Assembly (NCBI GenBank): GCA_937898895.1
Contig: CALDKL010000424.1
Span: 1 to 20,508 of the forward strand
DNA: 20,508 nt
DNA from: an uncultured Verrucomicrobiae bacterium
GTDB taxonomy: Bacteria > Verrucomicrobiota > Verrucomicrobiia > Verrucomicrobiales > DEV007
Direction of reading: 5' to 3'
Shown: positions 8,196 to 16,456 of the stretch, piece after piece
How positions within the stretch are numbered: position 1 is the stretch's first letter
How the letters are laid out: the number at the start of each line of letters is the position of its first letter
The notes under the pieces: model-generated
The model's database searches: none
Seen by the model: only the letters and a program-made list of their open reading frames with translations
What the model was told of the DNA's origin: nothing
Position numbers and translations under genes: made by a program

Positions 8196-9650
8196 ATGAA
8201 GATTGCCCTGCTCATTGCCCTCCTGTTCTCTGCCGCCGGTCTCTCCGCAGACGCGGCGGAGCCGTTCGACCTCGTCATTGCGAACGGTCGTGTCATGGAC
8301 CCCGCGAGCGGTCTCGATGCGCCGAGGCACCTCGGCGTGCGCGGAGGAAAAATCGCCGCCATCTCCGAAACACCCCTCGAGGGCTCTGTGGTGGTGAACG
8401 TGCACGGCAGTGTGGTCGCGCCGGGTTTCATCGACCTGCATGCCCACGGTCAGACGACGGCGGACTTGCAGATCAAGGCTCAGGACGGAGTGACGACCGC
8501 TCTCGAGCTGGAGAGCGGTGTCAGTCCGGTGTCCTCGTGGTATGCCTCGCGGGAGGGAAAAGCACCCGTCCACTACGGAGCCACCGTGGGACACATTCCG
8601 GCACGGTTCGCAGCCTTTCATCCGGAGCTGAAAAAAGCTCCGCCATCCCTGCTCCGCGCCGGCATGACCCAACTGGGCCCCAATCCGGCCGGAGCCAACC
8701 AGGCCGCAGGCGAGATCGAGATGCAGCGCCTTCTCGAGGGCTTGGGCGAGGGCCTGGAGGAAGGTGCCCTTGGCATCGGCGTGGGCATCAACTACACACC
8801 CGGTGCCACGCCGGAGGAGATCGAGCAGGTCTTTCGTCTCGCGGCGGAGCGAAAAGTGCCGGTCTTTGTCCATACCCGCGCCTTCGGCATCGCCGCGATC
8901 CGGGAGGCGATCGACACCGCGCGAAAAACCCGCGCCTCGCTGCACACCGTCCACATCGGCAGCAGCGGGCTCTCCGACGTGCCGGAAGCCCTGCAACGGA
9001 TCGATGCGGCCCGTGCCGAGGGTCTGGACATCACCACCGAGGTCTATCCCTACACGGCAGCATCGACGCGGCTGGAATCCGCGATGTTCAATCCCGGCTG
9101 GCAGGAGAATCTCAGGATCAGCTACGGCGACCTCGTCTGGCCCGCCACCGGGGAACGACTCACCGAGGCGAGCTTCGAGAGCTATCGAAAGACCGGCGGC
9201 TGGGTCATCATGCACATGATGCAGGATGCACCGGTGGAAATGGCCATTGCCCATCCGGGCGTGATGATCGCCAGTGACGGTGTTCCCTTCGTGGATGGGA
9301 AAGGCCACCCGCGCGGCGCGGGCACCTACGCTCGCGTGCTCGGCCATTACGTGCGGGAAAAAAAGCTCCTGCCGCTGATGGAGGCGCTCGCCAAAATGAC
9401 GATCCTTCCCGCGCGAAGGATGGAAGGGCATGTGCCCGCGATGCGAAACAAGGGCCGCATCGCCATCGGCGCGGACGCGGACCTCACGGTCTTCGATCCG
9501 GCGACGATCATCGACCGCGCCACCTTTGAGGCTCCCACCACACCTTCTGCGGGCATCTCCCAGGTCATCGTGGGCGGAGAATTCATCGTGCGCGACGGCA
9601 CCCTGCTCAAGGAAGCTCGCCCCGGTCGCCCTGTGAGAATTTCCCGATGA
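8196..9650 (+). CDS. Exported amidohydrolase, D-aminoacylase / N-acyl-D-amino-acid deacylase type
   Basis: A 484-residue metal-dependent amidohydrolase with a Sec signal peptide (about residues 1-21), so it acts in the periplasm or outside the cell. The beta-sandwich/barrel pattern starts with DLVIANGRVMDPASG and reaches the HxH metal site in PGFIDLHAHG (H82, H84). Further ligands are a glutamate in TALELES (E104 or E106), H226 in FVHTR, H253 in VHIGSS, and the catalytic-type Asp D361 in IASDGVP. The C-terminus has the usual GRIAIGADADLTVFDP closing strand. The Glu-containing TALELESG segment differs from classical D-aminoacylase, which has a Cys ligand around there, so the substrate could be an N-acyl-D-Glu type or another acylated or dipeptide substrate. 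Its stop overlaps the next ATG (ATGA), indicating translational coupling. Confidence 0.85.
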   Translation: MKIALLIALLFSAAGLSADAAEPFDLVIANGRVMDPASGLDAPRHLGVRGGKIAAISETPLEGSVVVNVHGSVVAPGFIDLHAHGQTTADLQIKAQDGVTTALELESGVSPVSSWYASREGKAPVHYGATVGHIPARFAAFHPELKKAPPSLLRAGMTQLGPNPAGANQAAGEIEMQRLLEGLGEGLEEGALGIGVGINYTPGATPEEIEQVFRLAAERKVPVFVHTRAFGIAAIREAIDTARKTRASLHTVHIGSSGLSDVPEALQRIDAARAEGLDITTEVYPYTAASTRLESAMFNPGWQENLRISYGDLVWPATGERLTEASFESYRKTGGWVIMHMMQDAPVEMAIAHPGVMIASDGVPFVDGKGHPRGAGTYARVLGHYVREKKLLPLMEALAKMTILPARRMEGHVPAMRNKGRIAIGADADLTVFDPATIIDRATFEAPTTPSAGISQVIVGGEFIVRDGTLLKEARPGRPVRISR

Positions 9651-10651
9651 AACCACCCCTCCTCGCCCTCGCCCTCTCTCTCGCCCTCGTGCCGGTCATG
9701 GCACAGGATCGCGTCGTGCTCGTGCTGCATGGCGGCGCGGGCGTGCGACGCGCGGATCTGACCGAGGAAAAGGAGGAGCGCGCCCGCGCCGTGCTGCAGA
9801 AGGCGTTGCAGGCCGGATACGCCGCCCGGCAACGTGGCGGATCGAGCCTGGACGCGGTGGAGGCGGCCATCGTCGTGCTCGAGGATGCGCCCGAGTTCAA
9901 CGCGGGGCGCGGTTCCGTGTTGAACGCCGAAGGCATCGTGGAGATGGATGCGTCGATCATGAATGGCGCGGATCGAAAGGCGGGCGCGGTGGCCGCCGTC
10001 ACCCGCGTGCGCAATCCCATCCGCCTCGCCCGCCTCGTGATGACGGACACGCCGCATGTGCTGCTCATCGCGGACGGGGCGCTCGCCCTCGCCCGGGAAA
10101 AGGCGCTGCCCCTGGAGGAACCTTCCTGGTTTGTCACCCCCGCGCAGCAGGAGCGACTCGAACGTGCGAAGAAGGTGAAGCCGAAATCCGCCGCACACAT
10201 TCCCCTCACCGATTTCACCTTCCACATCGGCACGGTGGGAGCGGTGGCCCTGGATGGACAAGGCCACCTCGCGGCCGGCACCTCCACCGGAGGCCTCGTC
10301 AACAAACGACCTGGCCGGGTCGGCGACTCCCCCATCATCGGCGCGGGCACCTATGCCGAGGATGGCGTGTGCGCCGTGTCCTGCACCGGGCACGGCGAGT
10401 CTTTCATCCGCAACGTCGTCGCGCACGAAGTCGCCGCGCGGATGAAACACGGCAAAGCCACCTTGCCGGAGGCGGCCCATGCCGTGATCCACGAACAATT
10501 GCAGGCTCAGGGCGGCAGCGGCGGCCTCATCGCGCTGGATGCCCATGGTGTCATGACCGCCCCCTTCAACACCGAAGGCATGTTTCACGCCTGGATCACC
10601 GAATCCGGCGAGCCGCAGGTGGCTATTTTTCGCAAGGATCCCGACAAGTGA
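9647..10651 (+). CDS. Exported isoaspartyl peptidase / plant-type L-asparaginase (Ntn hydrolase)
   Basis: A 334-residue type 2 asparaginase of the IaaA family, which cleaves beta-aspartyl dipeptides and hydrolyses asparagine after autoproteolysis. Conserved parts are VLHGGAGV (26-33), the EFNAGRGSVLN block (83-93), MDASIMNG (100-107), and the self-cleavage site HIG/TVGAVALD, where T196 becomes the N-terminal nucleophile. Substrate-site segments GTSTGG (211-216) and GRVGDSPIIGAGTYA (223-237) follow. An N-terminal signal peptide (residues 1-19) sends it out of the cytoplasm; E. coli IaaA lacks an obvious one. The start overlaps the upstream stop by four bases, so it is coupled to the D-aminoacylase-like gene. 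A strong terminator follows 34 bases after the stop. Confidence 0.93.
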   Translation: MKPPLLALALSLALVPVMAQDRVVLVLHGGAGVRRADLTEEKEERARAVLQKALQAGYAARQRGGSSLDAVEAAIVVLEDAPEFNAGRGSVLNAEGIVEMDASIMNGADRKAGAVAAVTRVRNPIRLARLVMTDTPHVLLIADGALALAREKALPLEEPSWFVTPAQQERLERAKKVKPKSAAHIPLTDFTFHIGTVGAVALDGQGHLAAGTSTGGLVNKRPGRVGDSPIIGAGTYAEDGVCAVSCTGHGESFIRNVVAHEVAARMKHGKATLPEAAHAVIHEQLQAQGGSGGLIALDAHGVMTAPFNTEGMFHAWITESGEPQVAIFRKDPDK

Positions 10652-10685
10652 ATCGTGGAAGAAACGGCATGGGCCGAAGAAGCGG

Positions 10686-10715
10686 AAATCCTTCCGTTTC
10701 TCGAAGGATTTTTTT
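10686..10715 (+). terminator. Rho-independent terminator after the hydrolase operon
   Basis: A perfect 9-bp stem, AAATCCTTC (10686-10694) with GAAGGATTT (10703-10711), has an 8-base loop and runs into a tract of seven T ending at 10715. Orientation and position fit termination of the three-gene hydrolase operon. It separates that operon from the ABC transporter operon, which must therefore have its own promoter in the short space before 10749 or depend on read-through. Confidence 0.85.
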
Positions 10716-10748
10716 CCCATTCTCCGTCCTCCGGGCTAAGCTCCGAGC

Positions 10749-12833
10749 ATGTTCTGGCTGCGCTGGTTCTTCTTCTCGTTGCCGCTCTGGCTGGGCTTTG
10801 GAGGAGCCTGGCTCTTCCGCACGGTGTCGGAGTTTCAATTGACGCGTGAATCCGACGCTCTCGTTCACGCAATCAACCGCCCCGTCGGTTACGTCAGCCC
10901 GCTCGCCCCGGCAGACGGGATCGAGGGAGAGATCGCGGGCCTTCTCTTCGAACCGCTCCTGCGTCGCGACGAGCAACTGAATCTCCGTCCGAATCTGCTC
11001 GAGCGATGGACTTCGCGCACCGTCGTCACGATCCGTTGCGAGAGCGAAGAGGCCGCCGGAGAGGCGGAGGCAAGAATCCTCGCCGATGAGACCCCGCTGC
11101 GAGGCCCCCGACCGATCGCCCTGGAGCGCACCGGACCCGTGATCGTCGCAGCCTTCGAAGGGATGGGGCCGGATCTCGCAAAGCCCCTGCTCGATGCGCT
11201 CCCGAAGGATCTTCTCGGCGATTATTTGCTTGTCAGGGTACGGGCCGATCACTCGGTCGAGAAACTGGTGAATGCCTGGCTCGAGGGCTCTCTCGAGAAA
11301 GGGCAGGTGCGCATGCTCGAAAGCAACGGGGATCGCGAGGTCTCGCTCTTTGTCCAGGGCGAAACCGACCGACTCCTCGCCGATCTGCGCCTCTACCTCG
11401 GATCGAATCCCGCGACCCATCCCGTCCTCGAGGAGGTGGGGAAACGATGTCACACCTCCACCAGCGAAATGCTCCTCGACCTGCGACCGGGAGTGACCTG
11501 GCACGACGGCACGCCCTTCACCAGTTCCGATGTCGTGTTCTCCTACGAGACCCTCACGGCACCCGACTCCCCACTGCCGCTCGCAGAGAATTTTCGTTTC
11601 GTCGAAACCCTCGAGGCTCTCTCGCCCCTCCGGCTCCGCCTGCGCTGCCGGAGTCTTCCCGGAACGATGCTGGAGAGCTGGGAAAAATTGCCCCTGCTCC
11701 CCGCCCATCTGCTTTCCCGACCGAAGGGACCCGAAGCGGCCGCCGCCTCCGCTCAATACCTCGAACAACCTATTGGCCTGGGTCCGTACCGGCTGGATCG
11801 ACGGCGCTCCGACGGAGGCATCGAGTTGGTCCCCCATGTCGGCTATCACCTCGGAAGCCCTCCGGAACCCCGCCTGCGATACCGGCGCTTTCACTCGCTG
11901 GAGTCGGTCCTGCTCGCCCTGCGCTCGGGCACCCTCGACGTGATCGAGCCCGATGAACGATTCACCGACTGGAGCGAACGCAATCCCGGCACGGTGGAAA
12001 CCCTCCGCGATGTCGCCCGATTTCAGCATCTCGTCGTCTGGAACCTCGCGCATCCGCCCTTCGACCGTATCGAGGTGCGCACCGCGCTCGCACGTGCCGC
12101 CAATCCGGGCGAGCTGCTCGGCGATCGCACGACGGAATTTGAAGTGCCGGTGACCAGCCTGTTTTTTCCCTCCGCGCCCTTTGTGGCCGAGCCCTTTCTC
12201 CTCCCTCTCCACGATCCGAGAGGGGCCGGAACCTTGCTCGATGACATCGGCTTTGCACTCGACGAAACGAGCAGCCTGCGCAGGAATGCGGCGGGCCAAC
12301 CCCTCGCCTTCTCCCTCGCGGTCAATGCCGCCAATGCCGAACATCTCCGCCTCGCCCGGGGTCTCGCCGAGCAATGGGCAGCGGTCGGTATCGAGGCTCA
12401 CATTGAAGCACTGCCCTGGGAAGAACTTGTCACGAAGCGACTCCCCCGGCGCGAGTTCGATGCCGTCCTCCTGAGCTGGGAACTGCCGTTGAGCAGGGAT
12501 TGCCGCGAACTCTGGCATTCCGCCCAGGCCGGACCCGGCGGAGGGAATCTCAGCGGCCTGCACGACGCCGAGGTGGATGCGATCCTCGACCGCTTGCGCG
12601 AAGATTCCGATCCGGTAAAGATCACCGAAAGCACGGCCGCACTCCATCGTGCCCTCGCTCGTTTGCAGCCCGCGCTGTTTCTCTGCGACAGCGGACGCAT
12701 CGTCACCCTCCGGAAAGGTGCGATCACAATGCGCCCGCCAGGGGCCGCCTCCTCACAGCCGCTCTCGGTGGGCAAAGGCGGTTTGCGAGAAACACGGCCC
12801 TGGTGGGTGAAAACGGTGGCAACCGTTCCCTGA
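10749..12833 (+). CDS. Peptide/nickel-type ABC transporter substrate-binding protein, membrane-anchored, with a large insertion
   Basis: A 694-residue SBP_bac_5 (OppA/DppA-type) protein. Residues 5-23 are a hydrophobic segment with no clear cleavage site or lipobox, so it is probably an N-terminal membrane anchor. The binding-protein fold starts at about residue 48 with PLAPADGIEGEIAGLLFEPL and PNLLERW. It resumes at about 241 with LLDLRPGVTWHDGTPF and SSDVVFSYETL, which in ordinary members follows almost directly. The intervening 140 or so residues (about 96-238) are extra and unrecognised. Later landmarks are GLGPYRL, LRSGTLDVIEP, VEVRTALARA-like helices and LAEQWAAVGIEAHIEALPW. Nothing visible in it identifies the ligand. 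It is followed three bases later by the first permease, so this is one operon. Confidence 0.85.
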   Translation: MFWLRWFFFSLPLWLGFGGAWLFRTVSEFQLTRESDALVHAINRPVGYVSPLAPADGIEGEIAGLLFEPLLRRDEQLNLRPNLLERWTSRTVVTIRCESEEAAGEAEARILADETPLRGPRPIALERTGPVIVAAFEGMGPDLAKPLLDALPKDLLGDYLLVRVRADHSVEKLVNAWLEGSLEKGQVRMLESNGDREVSLFVQGETDRLLADLRLYLGSNPATHPVLEEVGKRCHTSTSEMLLDLRPGVTWHDGTPFTSSDVVFSYETLTAPDSPLPLAENFRFVETLEALSPLRLRLRCRSLPGTMLESWEKLPLLPAHLLSRPKGPEAAAASAQYLEQPIGLGPYRLDRRRSDGGIELVPHVGYHLGSPPEPRLRYRRFHSLESVLLALRSGTLDVIEPDERFTDWSERNPGTVETLRDVARFQHLVVWNLAHPPFDRIEVRTALARAANPGELLGDRTTEFEVPVTSLFFPSAPFVAEPFLLPLHDPRGAGTLLDDIGFALDETSSLRRNAAGQPLAFSLAVNAANAEHLRLARGLAEQWAAVGIEAHIEALPWEELVTKRLPRREFDAVLLSWELPLSRDCRELWHSAQAGPGGGNLSGLHDAEVDAILDRLREDSDPVKITESTAALHRALARLQPALFLCDSGRIVTLRKGAITMRPPGAASSQPLSVGKGGLRETRPWWVKTVATVP

Positions 12834-12836
12834 TTC

Positions 12837-13694
12837 ATGATCCGGCATATTCTCCAGCGCCTTCTCGTGGCCACGATCCGCTTCCTCGCGGCGGGCATGG
12901 GATTGCTCGTGCTCATGGAGTTTTCCTTCCTCGTTCTCGCTGGCAGCAAAGTCCACCTCTGGGATGCCACCGCCTGGGGAGCCGTGCCTGTGGAACTCTC
13001 CCCGCGTCCTCTCGACTGGAGCGAACTGTTGCGCCTGCGCGGTGAAGCGACCGCACGGATTCTCCTCCTCGCCGTGCCCGGAAGCCTGCTCATCGGATAC
13101 AGTTGGGGCATTCCCGGTGCCAGGTTGCGACGCCAGCGTGCCGCGACTCTGCTCGCCGCGCCCTTCGCAGCGTTGGCCTGTGTCCCGGGGTTCTGGTTCG
13201 TCGGACTGGTGGCCATCTATTCGTATTTTCACTGGCATAGACCGGGTTTCGCAAACGAACTCGTCGTCGAACGCGGGCCCGATCTGCTCACCTGGTGGCA
13301 TGCCGCCGTCGTCGCCCTCCCCGCTCTCGTCGGGGCAGCGGCGTGGCAGATCCGTGCTGTGGCGGCCGTGCTCGAGCGCGAGGTCGCTCGGCCCTGGGTG
13401 CGGGGCGCCTTCATCGCAGGTGCCAACGACGAGGAGATCTTTTATCGCCGTGCCCTGCGCCGCTCCCTTGTCCCTTTGCTCGATCTTTCGGATCGCGCCA
13501 TCCCCGTCTTGTTGGGATCTCTCGTTGTGCTCGAACCCGCCTTCCGCTATCCCGGCATCGGCTCGCTCCTCGTCGAATCGATCCGCCTGGGCAGTTATCC
13601 CGGGATTTTTTTCGCATCCCTCTTCCTCACCGCCCTGACCACGATCGCTACGCTCATGCGTGAAGTGCTTTCCCCTCCGACTCTCTCCGCATGA
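12837..13694 (+). CDS. ABC transporter permease, DppB/OppB type
   Basis: A 285-residue inner-membrane protein with about six membrane segments. It opens with the family's positively charged start (MIRHILQRLL) and a first helix near residues 12-35. Further hydrophobic segments lie near 72-90, 100-128, 150-168, 218-235 and 252-272. The cytoplasmic coupling (EAA-type) loop is VRGAFIAGANDEEIFYRRALRRSLVPLL (about residues 187-214), which contacts the ATPase. PAFRYPGIGSLLVESI near the end is typical of DppB. It is slightly shorter than the usual 300-330 residues because the large periplasmic loop is reduced. Its stop overlaps the next ATG, so it is coupled to the second permease. Confidence 0.85.
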   Translation: MIRHILQRLLVATIRFLAAGMGLLVLMEFSFLVLAGSKVHLWDATAWGAVPVELSPRPLDWSELLRLRGEATARILLLAVPGSLLIGYSWGIPGARLRRQRAATLLAAPFAALACVPGFWFVGLVAIYSYFHWHRPGFANELVVERGPDLLTWWHAAVVALPALVGAAAWQIRAVAAVLEREVARPWVRGAFIAGANDEEIFYRRALRRSLVPLLDLSDRAIPVLLGSLVVLEPAFRYPGIGSLLVESIRLGSYPGIFFASLFLTALTTIATLMREVLSPPTLSA

Positions 13695-14569
13695 ACCGCC
13701 GCCAGTCAAAAACGACACGCGCCGTGCGTAGTGCCGTCGTCCGGATCTGGCAGATGCGGAAAGCCTTCCTCCTGTCGATTCCATACTTCCTCCTGCTCGG
13801 TTGGCTCTATTCGGGAGGTGTCGAGGGCGACATCCGGCCCGGCGAACTTTACGGGGCACGCGAGATTCCGGAATGGAAGGCCCCGGACCGCGAGCACTGG
13901 TTCGGCACCGGACCCAACGGCGTCGATCTCTTCGAACTCAGCCGTCACGCCATGGCGATCTCGGTCTCCGCCGCCGTCGTGGCCGTGTCACTCGGCATCG
14001 GACTCGCCGCGCTCCTCACGAGCTTGTTTGTCTTCGACCTGAATGAGGGGCGATTCGACTGGCTCGGGCGTGTCACACGAGTCAGCAGGCTCGTCCCTGG
14101 CATGGTGGTGCTCGTGCTCTTCACCGGCATCTCCGGAGGCAGCCTCCTGCTCGCCATCGCCGGAATCGCCGGAGTGGTCGCTCTCCACTTTGCCCCCGTG
14201 CTCGCCCGATGGTTCCAGGAAGGCGAAGAGGGATTCGACATCGTCGCGGCCCGCGTTCTCGGATTGTCGCGCCAGGAAATCCTCCGGAGCCGCGTGTTGC
14301 CCTCGGTGTTGCGGCGACTGCCCGGTGTCTTCGCCACCTTCGTCCCTGTCGCCGTCCTTGCGGAAATGTCGCTCTCCTTCCTCGGCTTCACCGGCGAACG
14401 CCTCAGTGTCGGACTCATGGTCGCACACGGCCAGGCCTACCTCATCGAAGCACCATGGATGGCGGTGTATCCCGGCGTCTTCGCCACCGGAGTCGTTCTC
14501 GCGCTCTCGCTTCTCGGCTGGCGAGTCTCCACCGCGCTCCGCACCGGACCTCTCCCGCGTGTTCTTTGA
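13691..14569 (+). CDS. ABC transporter permease, DppC/OppC type
   Basis: A 292-residue membrane protein that pairs with the preceding permease. The first membrane helix is near residues 25-42, followed by a periplasmic part containing HWFGTGPNGVDLFELSRHAMAIS (about residues 77-99), the equivalent of the conserved HxxGTDxxGRDxxSR segment. Here DE-GRD is replaced by PN-GVD, a loose version. The coupling loop is EGFDIVAARVLGLSRQEILRSRVLPSVL. LSFLGF and a final helix close the protein. ATG 13691 overlaps the upstream stop as ATGA. The next gene starts 10 bases after the stop. The substrate class is peptide-like by family only. Confidence 0.85.
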   Translation: MNRRQSKTTRAVRSAVVRIWQMRKAFLLSIPYFLLLGWLYSGGVEGDIRPGELYGAREIPEWKAPDREHWFGTGPNGVDLFELSRHAMAISVSAAVVAVSLGIGLAALLTSLFVFDLNEGRFDWLGRVTRVSRLVPGMVVLVLFTGISGGSLLLAIAGIAGVVALHFAPVLARWFQEGEEGFDIVAARVLGLSRQEILRSRVLPSVLRRLPGVFATFVPVAVLAEMSLSFLGFTGERLSVGLMVAHGQAYLIEAPWMAVYPGVFATGVVLALSLLGWRVSTALRTGPLPRVL

Positions 14570-14579
14570 AGATCCTGAC

Positions 14580-15482
14580 ATGGACACCCACCCGACAGCC
14601 CTGCTCGAAGTGAATGATCTCACCGCAGAAGTTCCCGGTGCGCTCGGCGAACGCCAGATCGGTCTGCGCCGAGTCTCGCTCGCGCTTTCGCCCGGCGAGA
14701 TCCTCGTGCTCGCGGGCGAATCGGGCAGTGGAAAATCCCTGCTTGTGCGCCTCGCTGCCGGCATCGCCGATCCCCGCGTGAAGATTCTCGGGGGCTCTCT
14801 CCGCGTCTGCGGCGAAGTCTTCCCGGGAAGACGCGGAAATCGTCTTTCCTCTCTGCGCCGAGGCCCAATCACCGTGGCCGCAAACACTGCGGCAGCGCCT
14901 CCCGATCCCGGACAAACCGTACGCCAGTGGTTGCGCGACGTGCGCCGACTCGCCCGCCGGAAAACGAGCGAACGCGACTGGGGAGACGTCTTTTTCCATG
15001 CCGGGATCCTCGAACCCGAAGCCCTCCTCCCCCGCGCCCTCACCGAAATCTCCCCGCTCGAACGCGCTCGCCTCGCCGTGGTCCGCGCCCTTCTCCTCGA
15101 TTCGTGTCTGCTCATCTCCGAAGAGGTCGCCGCTGATCTCGACCCGCTCGCCGAGGATGCCTGGCACGACCTGCTCGGGCGACTGCGCCGCGAGTCCGGC
15201 ATGGCCGTTCTCCTCACCTCCGGGTCACTTCGCGGGGTGGAGCGATTCGCGGACCGCGTCGCCCTTTTTTTTGAAGGCGGCATCCTCGAAAGCGGACCGC
15301 CCGAAACGATCCTAACGAACCCACAATTTGCGTATACCCGCGAATTCCGGTCCTGTTCTCCGCGTCTCACCACAACGCCGCACGATCTCCCGACAATCTC
15401 GCGAAAGGCGGTGCGCGAGGCCGAAGACTTCGTCCATCAATCCGCCACCTCCCTTCAGGATGCCGGAACCGTCACCGGATAG
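14580..15482 (+). CDS. ABC transporter ATP-binding protein with degenerate catalytic motifs
   Basis: A 300-residue nucleotide-binding domain, the only ATPase of this operon (Opp/Dpp systems usually have two). Walker A is intact: AGESGSGKS (45-53). The other motifs, aligned by eye with DppD/OppD, are altered. The Q-loop Gln is Asn (ITVAAN, N102). The LSGGE signature is ISPLE (157-161) before the well-kept RARLAVVRALL. The Walker B Asp is Glu, while the catalytic Glu next to it is kept (LLISEE, 177-182). The H-loop His is Gly (LLTSGSL, G215). The frame is open and codon use is normal, so this is not simple decay by frameshift. It may bind ATP yet hydrolyse it poorly, or need a second ATPase encoded elsewhere. 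ATG 14580 follows the permease by 10 bases. The last 28 bases overlap the convergent methyltransferase gene. Confidence 0.85.
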   Translation: MDTHPTALLEVNDLTAEVPGALGERQIGLRRVSLALSPGEILVLAGESGSGKSLLVRLAAGIADPRVKILGGSLRVCGEVFPGRRGNRLSSLRRGPITVAANTAAAPPDPGQTVRQWLRDVRRLARRKTSERDWGDVFFHAGILEPEALLPRALTEISPLERARLAVVRALLLDSCLLISEEVAADLDPLAEDAWHDLLGRLRRESGMAVLLTSGSLRGVERFADRVALFFEGGILESGPPETILTNPQFAYTREFRSCSPRLTTTPHDLPTISRKAVREAEDFVHQSATSLQDAGTVTG

Positions 15483-16444
15483 TCGAGCAGGGGTGCCGAG
15501 AGGGGCGAGAGGGATTCTCGATTCACCTTGTCCCCGTCGCCGGACCGTCTCAGGAGCGCTGCAAATCCGCCCGCTCCTCCGGAGCCATGCGGGTAGACCC
15601 GGTAACACGGCCAGTCCACCAGCGACGAACGAAACTCCGCGAGATGGACGACCTCCCGGACGTCAAAATCTCCACGCACATCGAGCAACTTGGTGATGAC
15701 TCCTTCATTTTCCCGCTGGCTGAACGTGCAGGTCGTGTAGAGGAGAAACCCGCCTGGCCGCACCGTCTCTGCCGCAGCCGCGAGGATGCGCGATTGGCGG
15801 CGCGCATTCCCCTTCACCGTCGAGGGGTGAAAACAGCCCGGGTTTTCGATTCCCTTGGCGAGCAGCGACTGCCCCGAACAGGGCGCGTCAACGAGACACA
15901 GGTCGAATCCCCCCGGCGCGAGCCTCGCGATTTCTTCCGGGTCGAGGCGTTGCGTGTACGCCGACGCGATGCGGCAACGCGAGAGATTGTGGCGCAACAT
16001 GCCGAGGCGTTTCCCTTCCACCTCGTTCGCGAGAATCAGTCCCGGCGTCAGCAGCACTGAAGCGAGAATGGATTTTCCGCCGGGAGCGGCGCAGAGGTCG
16101 AGCACGCGGGGCGAGTCGGGCAGCCATGCTCGGGCCGCGATCATGGCGGAACCCGTGATGACCGAGGAAAGATCGAGCGAATAGATCTCGCCGCTTTCGT
16201 ACGCAGCGGTCAACCCGACTTTCACTCCGGGCCTCAGGACCTCGATCCTCTCCGGCAACCAAGAGGGTAGGGTCGCGCGATCAACCGTGTCGAGTCCACC
16301 GCTGCGGCGAGTTCCCGTCCAGACAATGGCGTTTCCGCGCGGCACCGGATCCAGGAGAGCCTGGAGAAACGCCCCCTGCTCTCCCTCCGATCCGGGGAAC
16401 AGCCCCCCGGCCGCTTTTTTCATCAGATTCGTTGCTTCCGTCAT
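15455..16444 (-). CDS. RsmB/RsmF-family RNA m5C methyltransferase
   Basis: A 329-residue SAM-dependent RNA cytosine-5 methyltransferase of the NOL1/NOP2/Sun group; members modify 16S rRNA or tRNA. Motif I is DLCAAPGGKS (116-125), and motif IV is VDAPCSGQ, with the Cys needed for product release at residue 189. Motif VI is YTTCTFSQRENEGV, with the catalytic Cys at 239. It has only a short N-terminal part before the catalytic fold and no NusB-like domain or C-terminal PUA-type module, so it is shorter than E. coli RsmB (429) or RsmF (479). The exact target base cannot be told. ATG 16444 is supported by a Shine-Dalgarno upstream. It is divergent from mrp (67 bases between starts) and its 3' end overlaps the ABC ATPase gene. 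Confidence 0.9.
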   Translation of the reverse strand: MTEATNLMKKAAGGLFPGSEGEQGAFLQALLDPVPRGNAIVWTGTRRSGGLDTVDRATLPSWLPERIEVLRPGVKVGLTAAYESGEIYSLDLSSVITGSAMIAARAWLPDSPRVLDLCAAPGGKSILASVLLTPGLILANEVEGKRLGMLRHNLSRCRIASAYTQRLDPEEIARLAPGGFDLCLVDAPCSGQSLLAKGIENPGCFHPSTVKGNARRQSRILAAAAETVRPGGFLLYTTCTFSQRENEGVITKLLDVRGDFDVREVVHLAEFRSSLVDWPCYRVYPHGSGGAGGFAALLRRSGDGDKVNRESLSPLSAPLLDYPVTVPAS

Positions 16445-16449
16445 ACCCG

Positions 16450-16456
16450 CTTCTCC
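16450..16456 (-). promoter_or_regulatory. Ribosome binding site of the RNA methyltransferase gene
   Basis: On the minus strand GGAGAAG lies just before the ATG at 16444, with 8 bases between GGAG and the start codon. It fixes the start and stands out because most other genes here have no such sequence. Confidence 0.6.
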
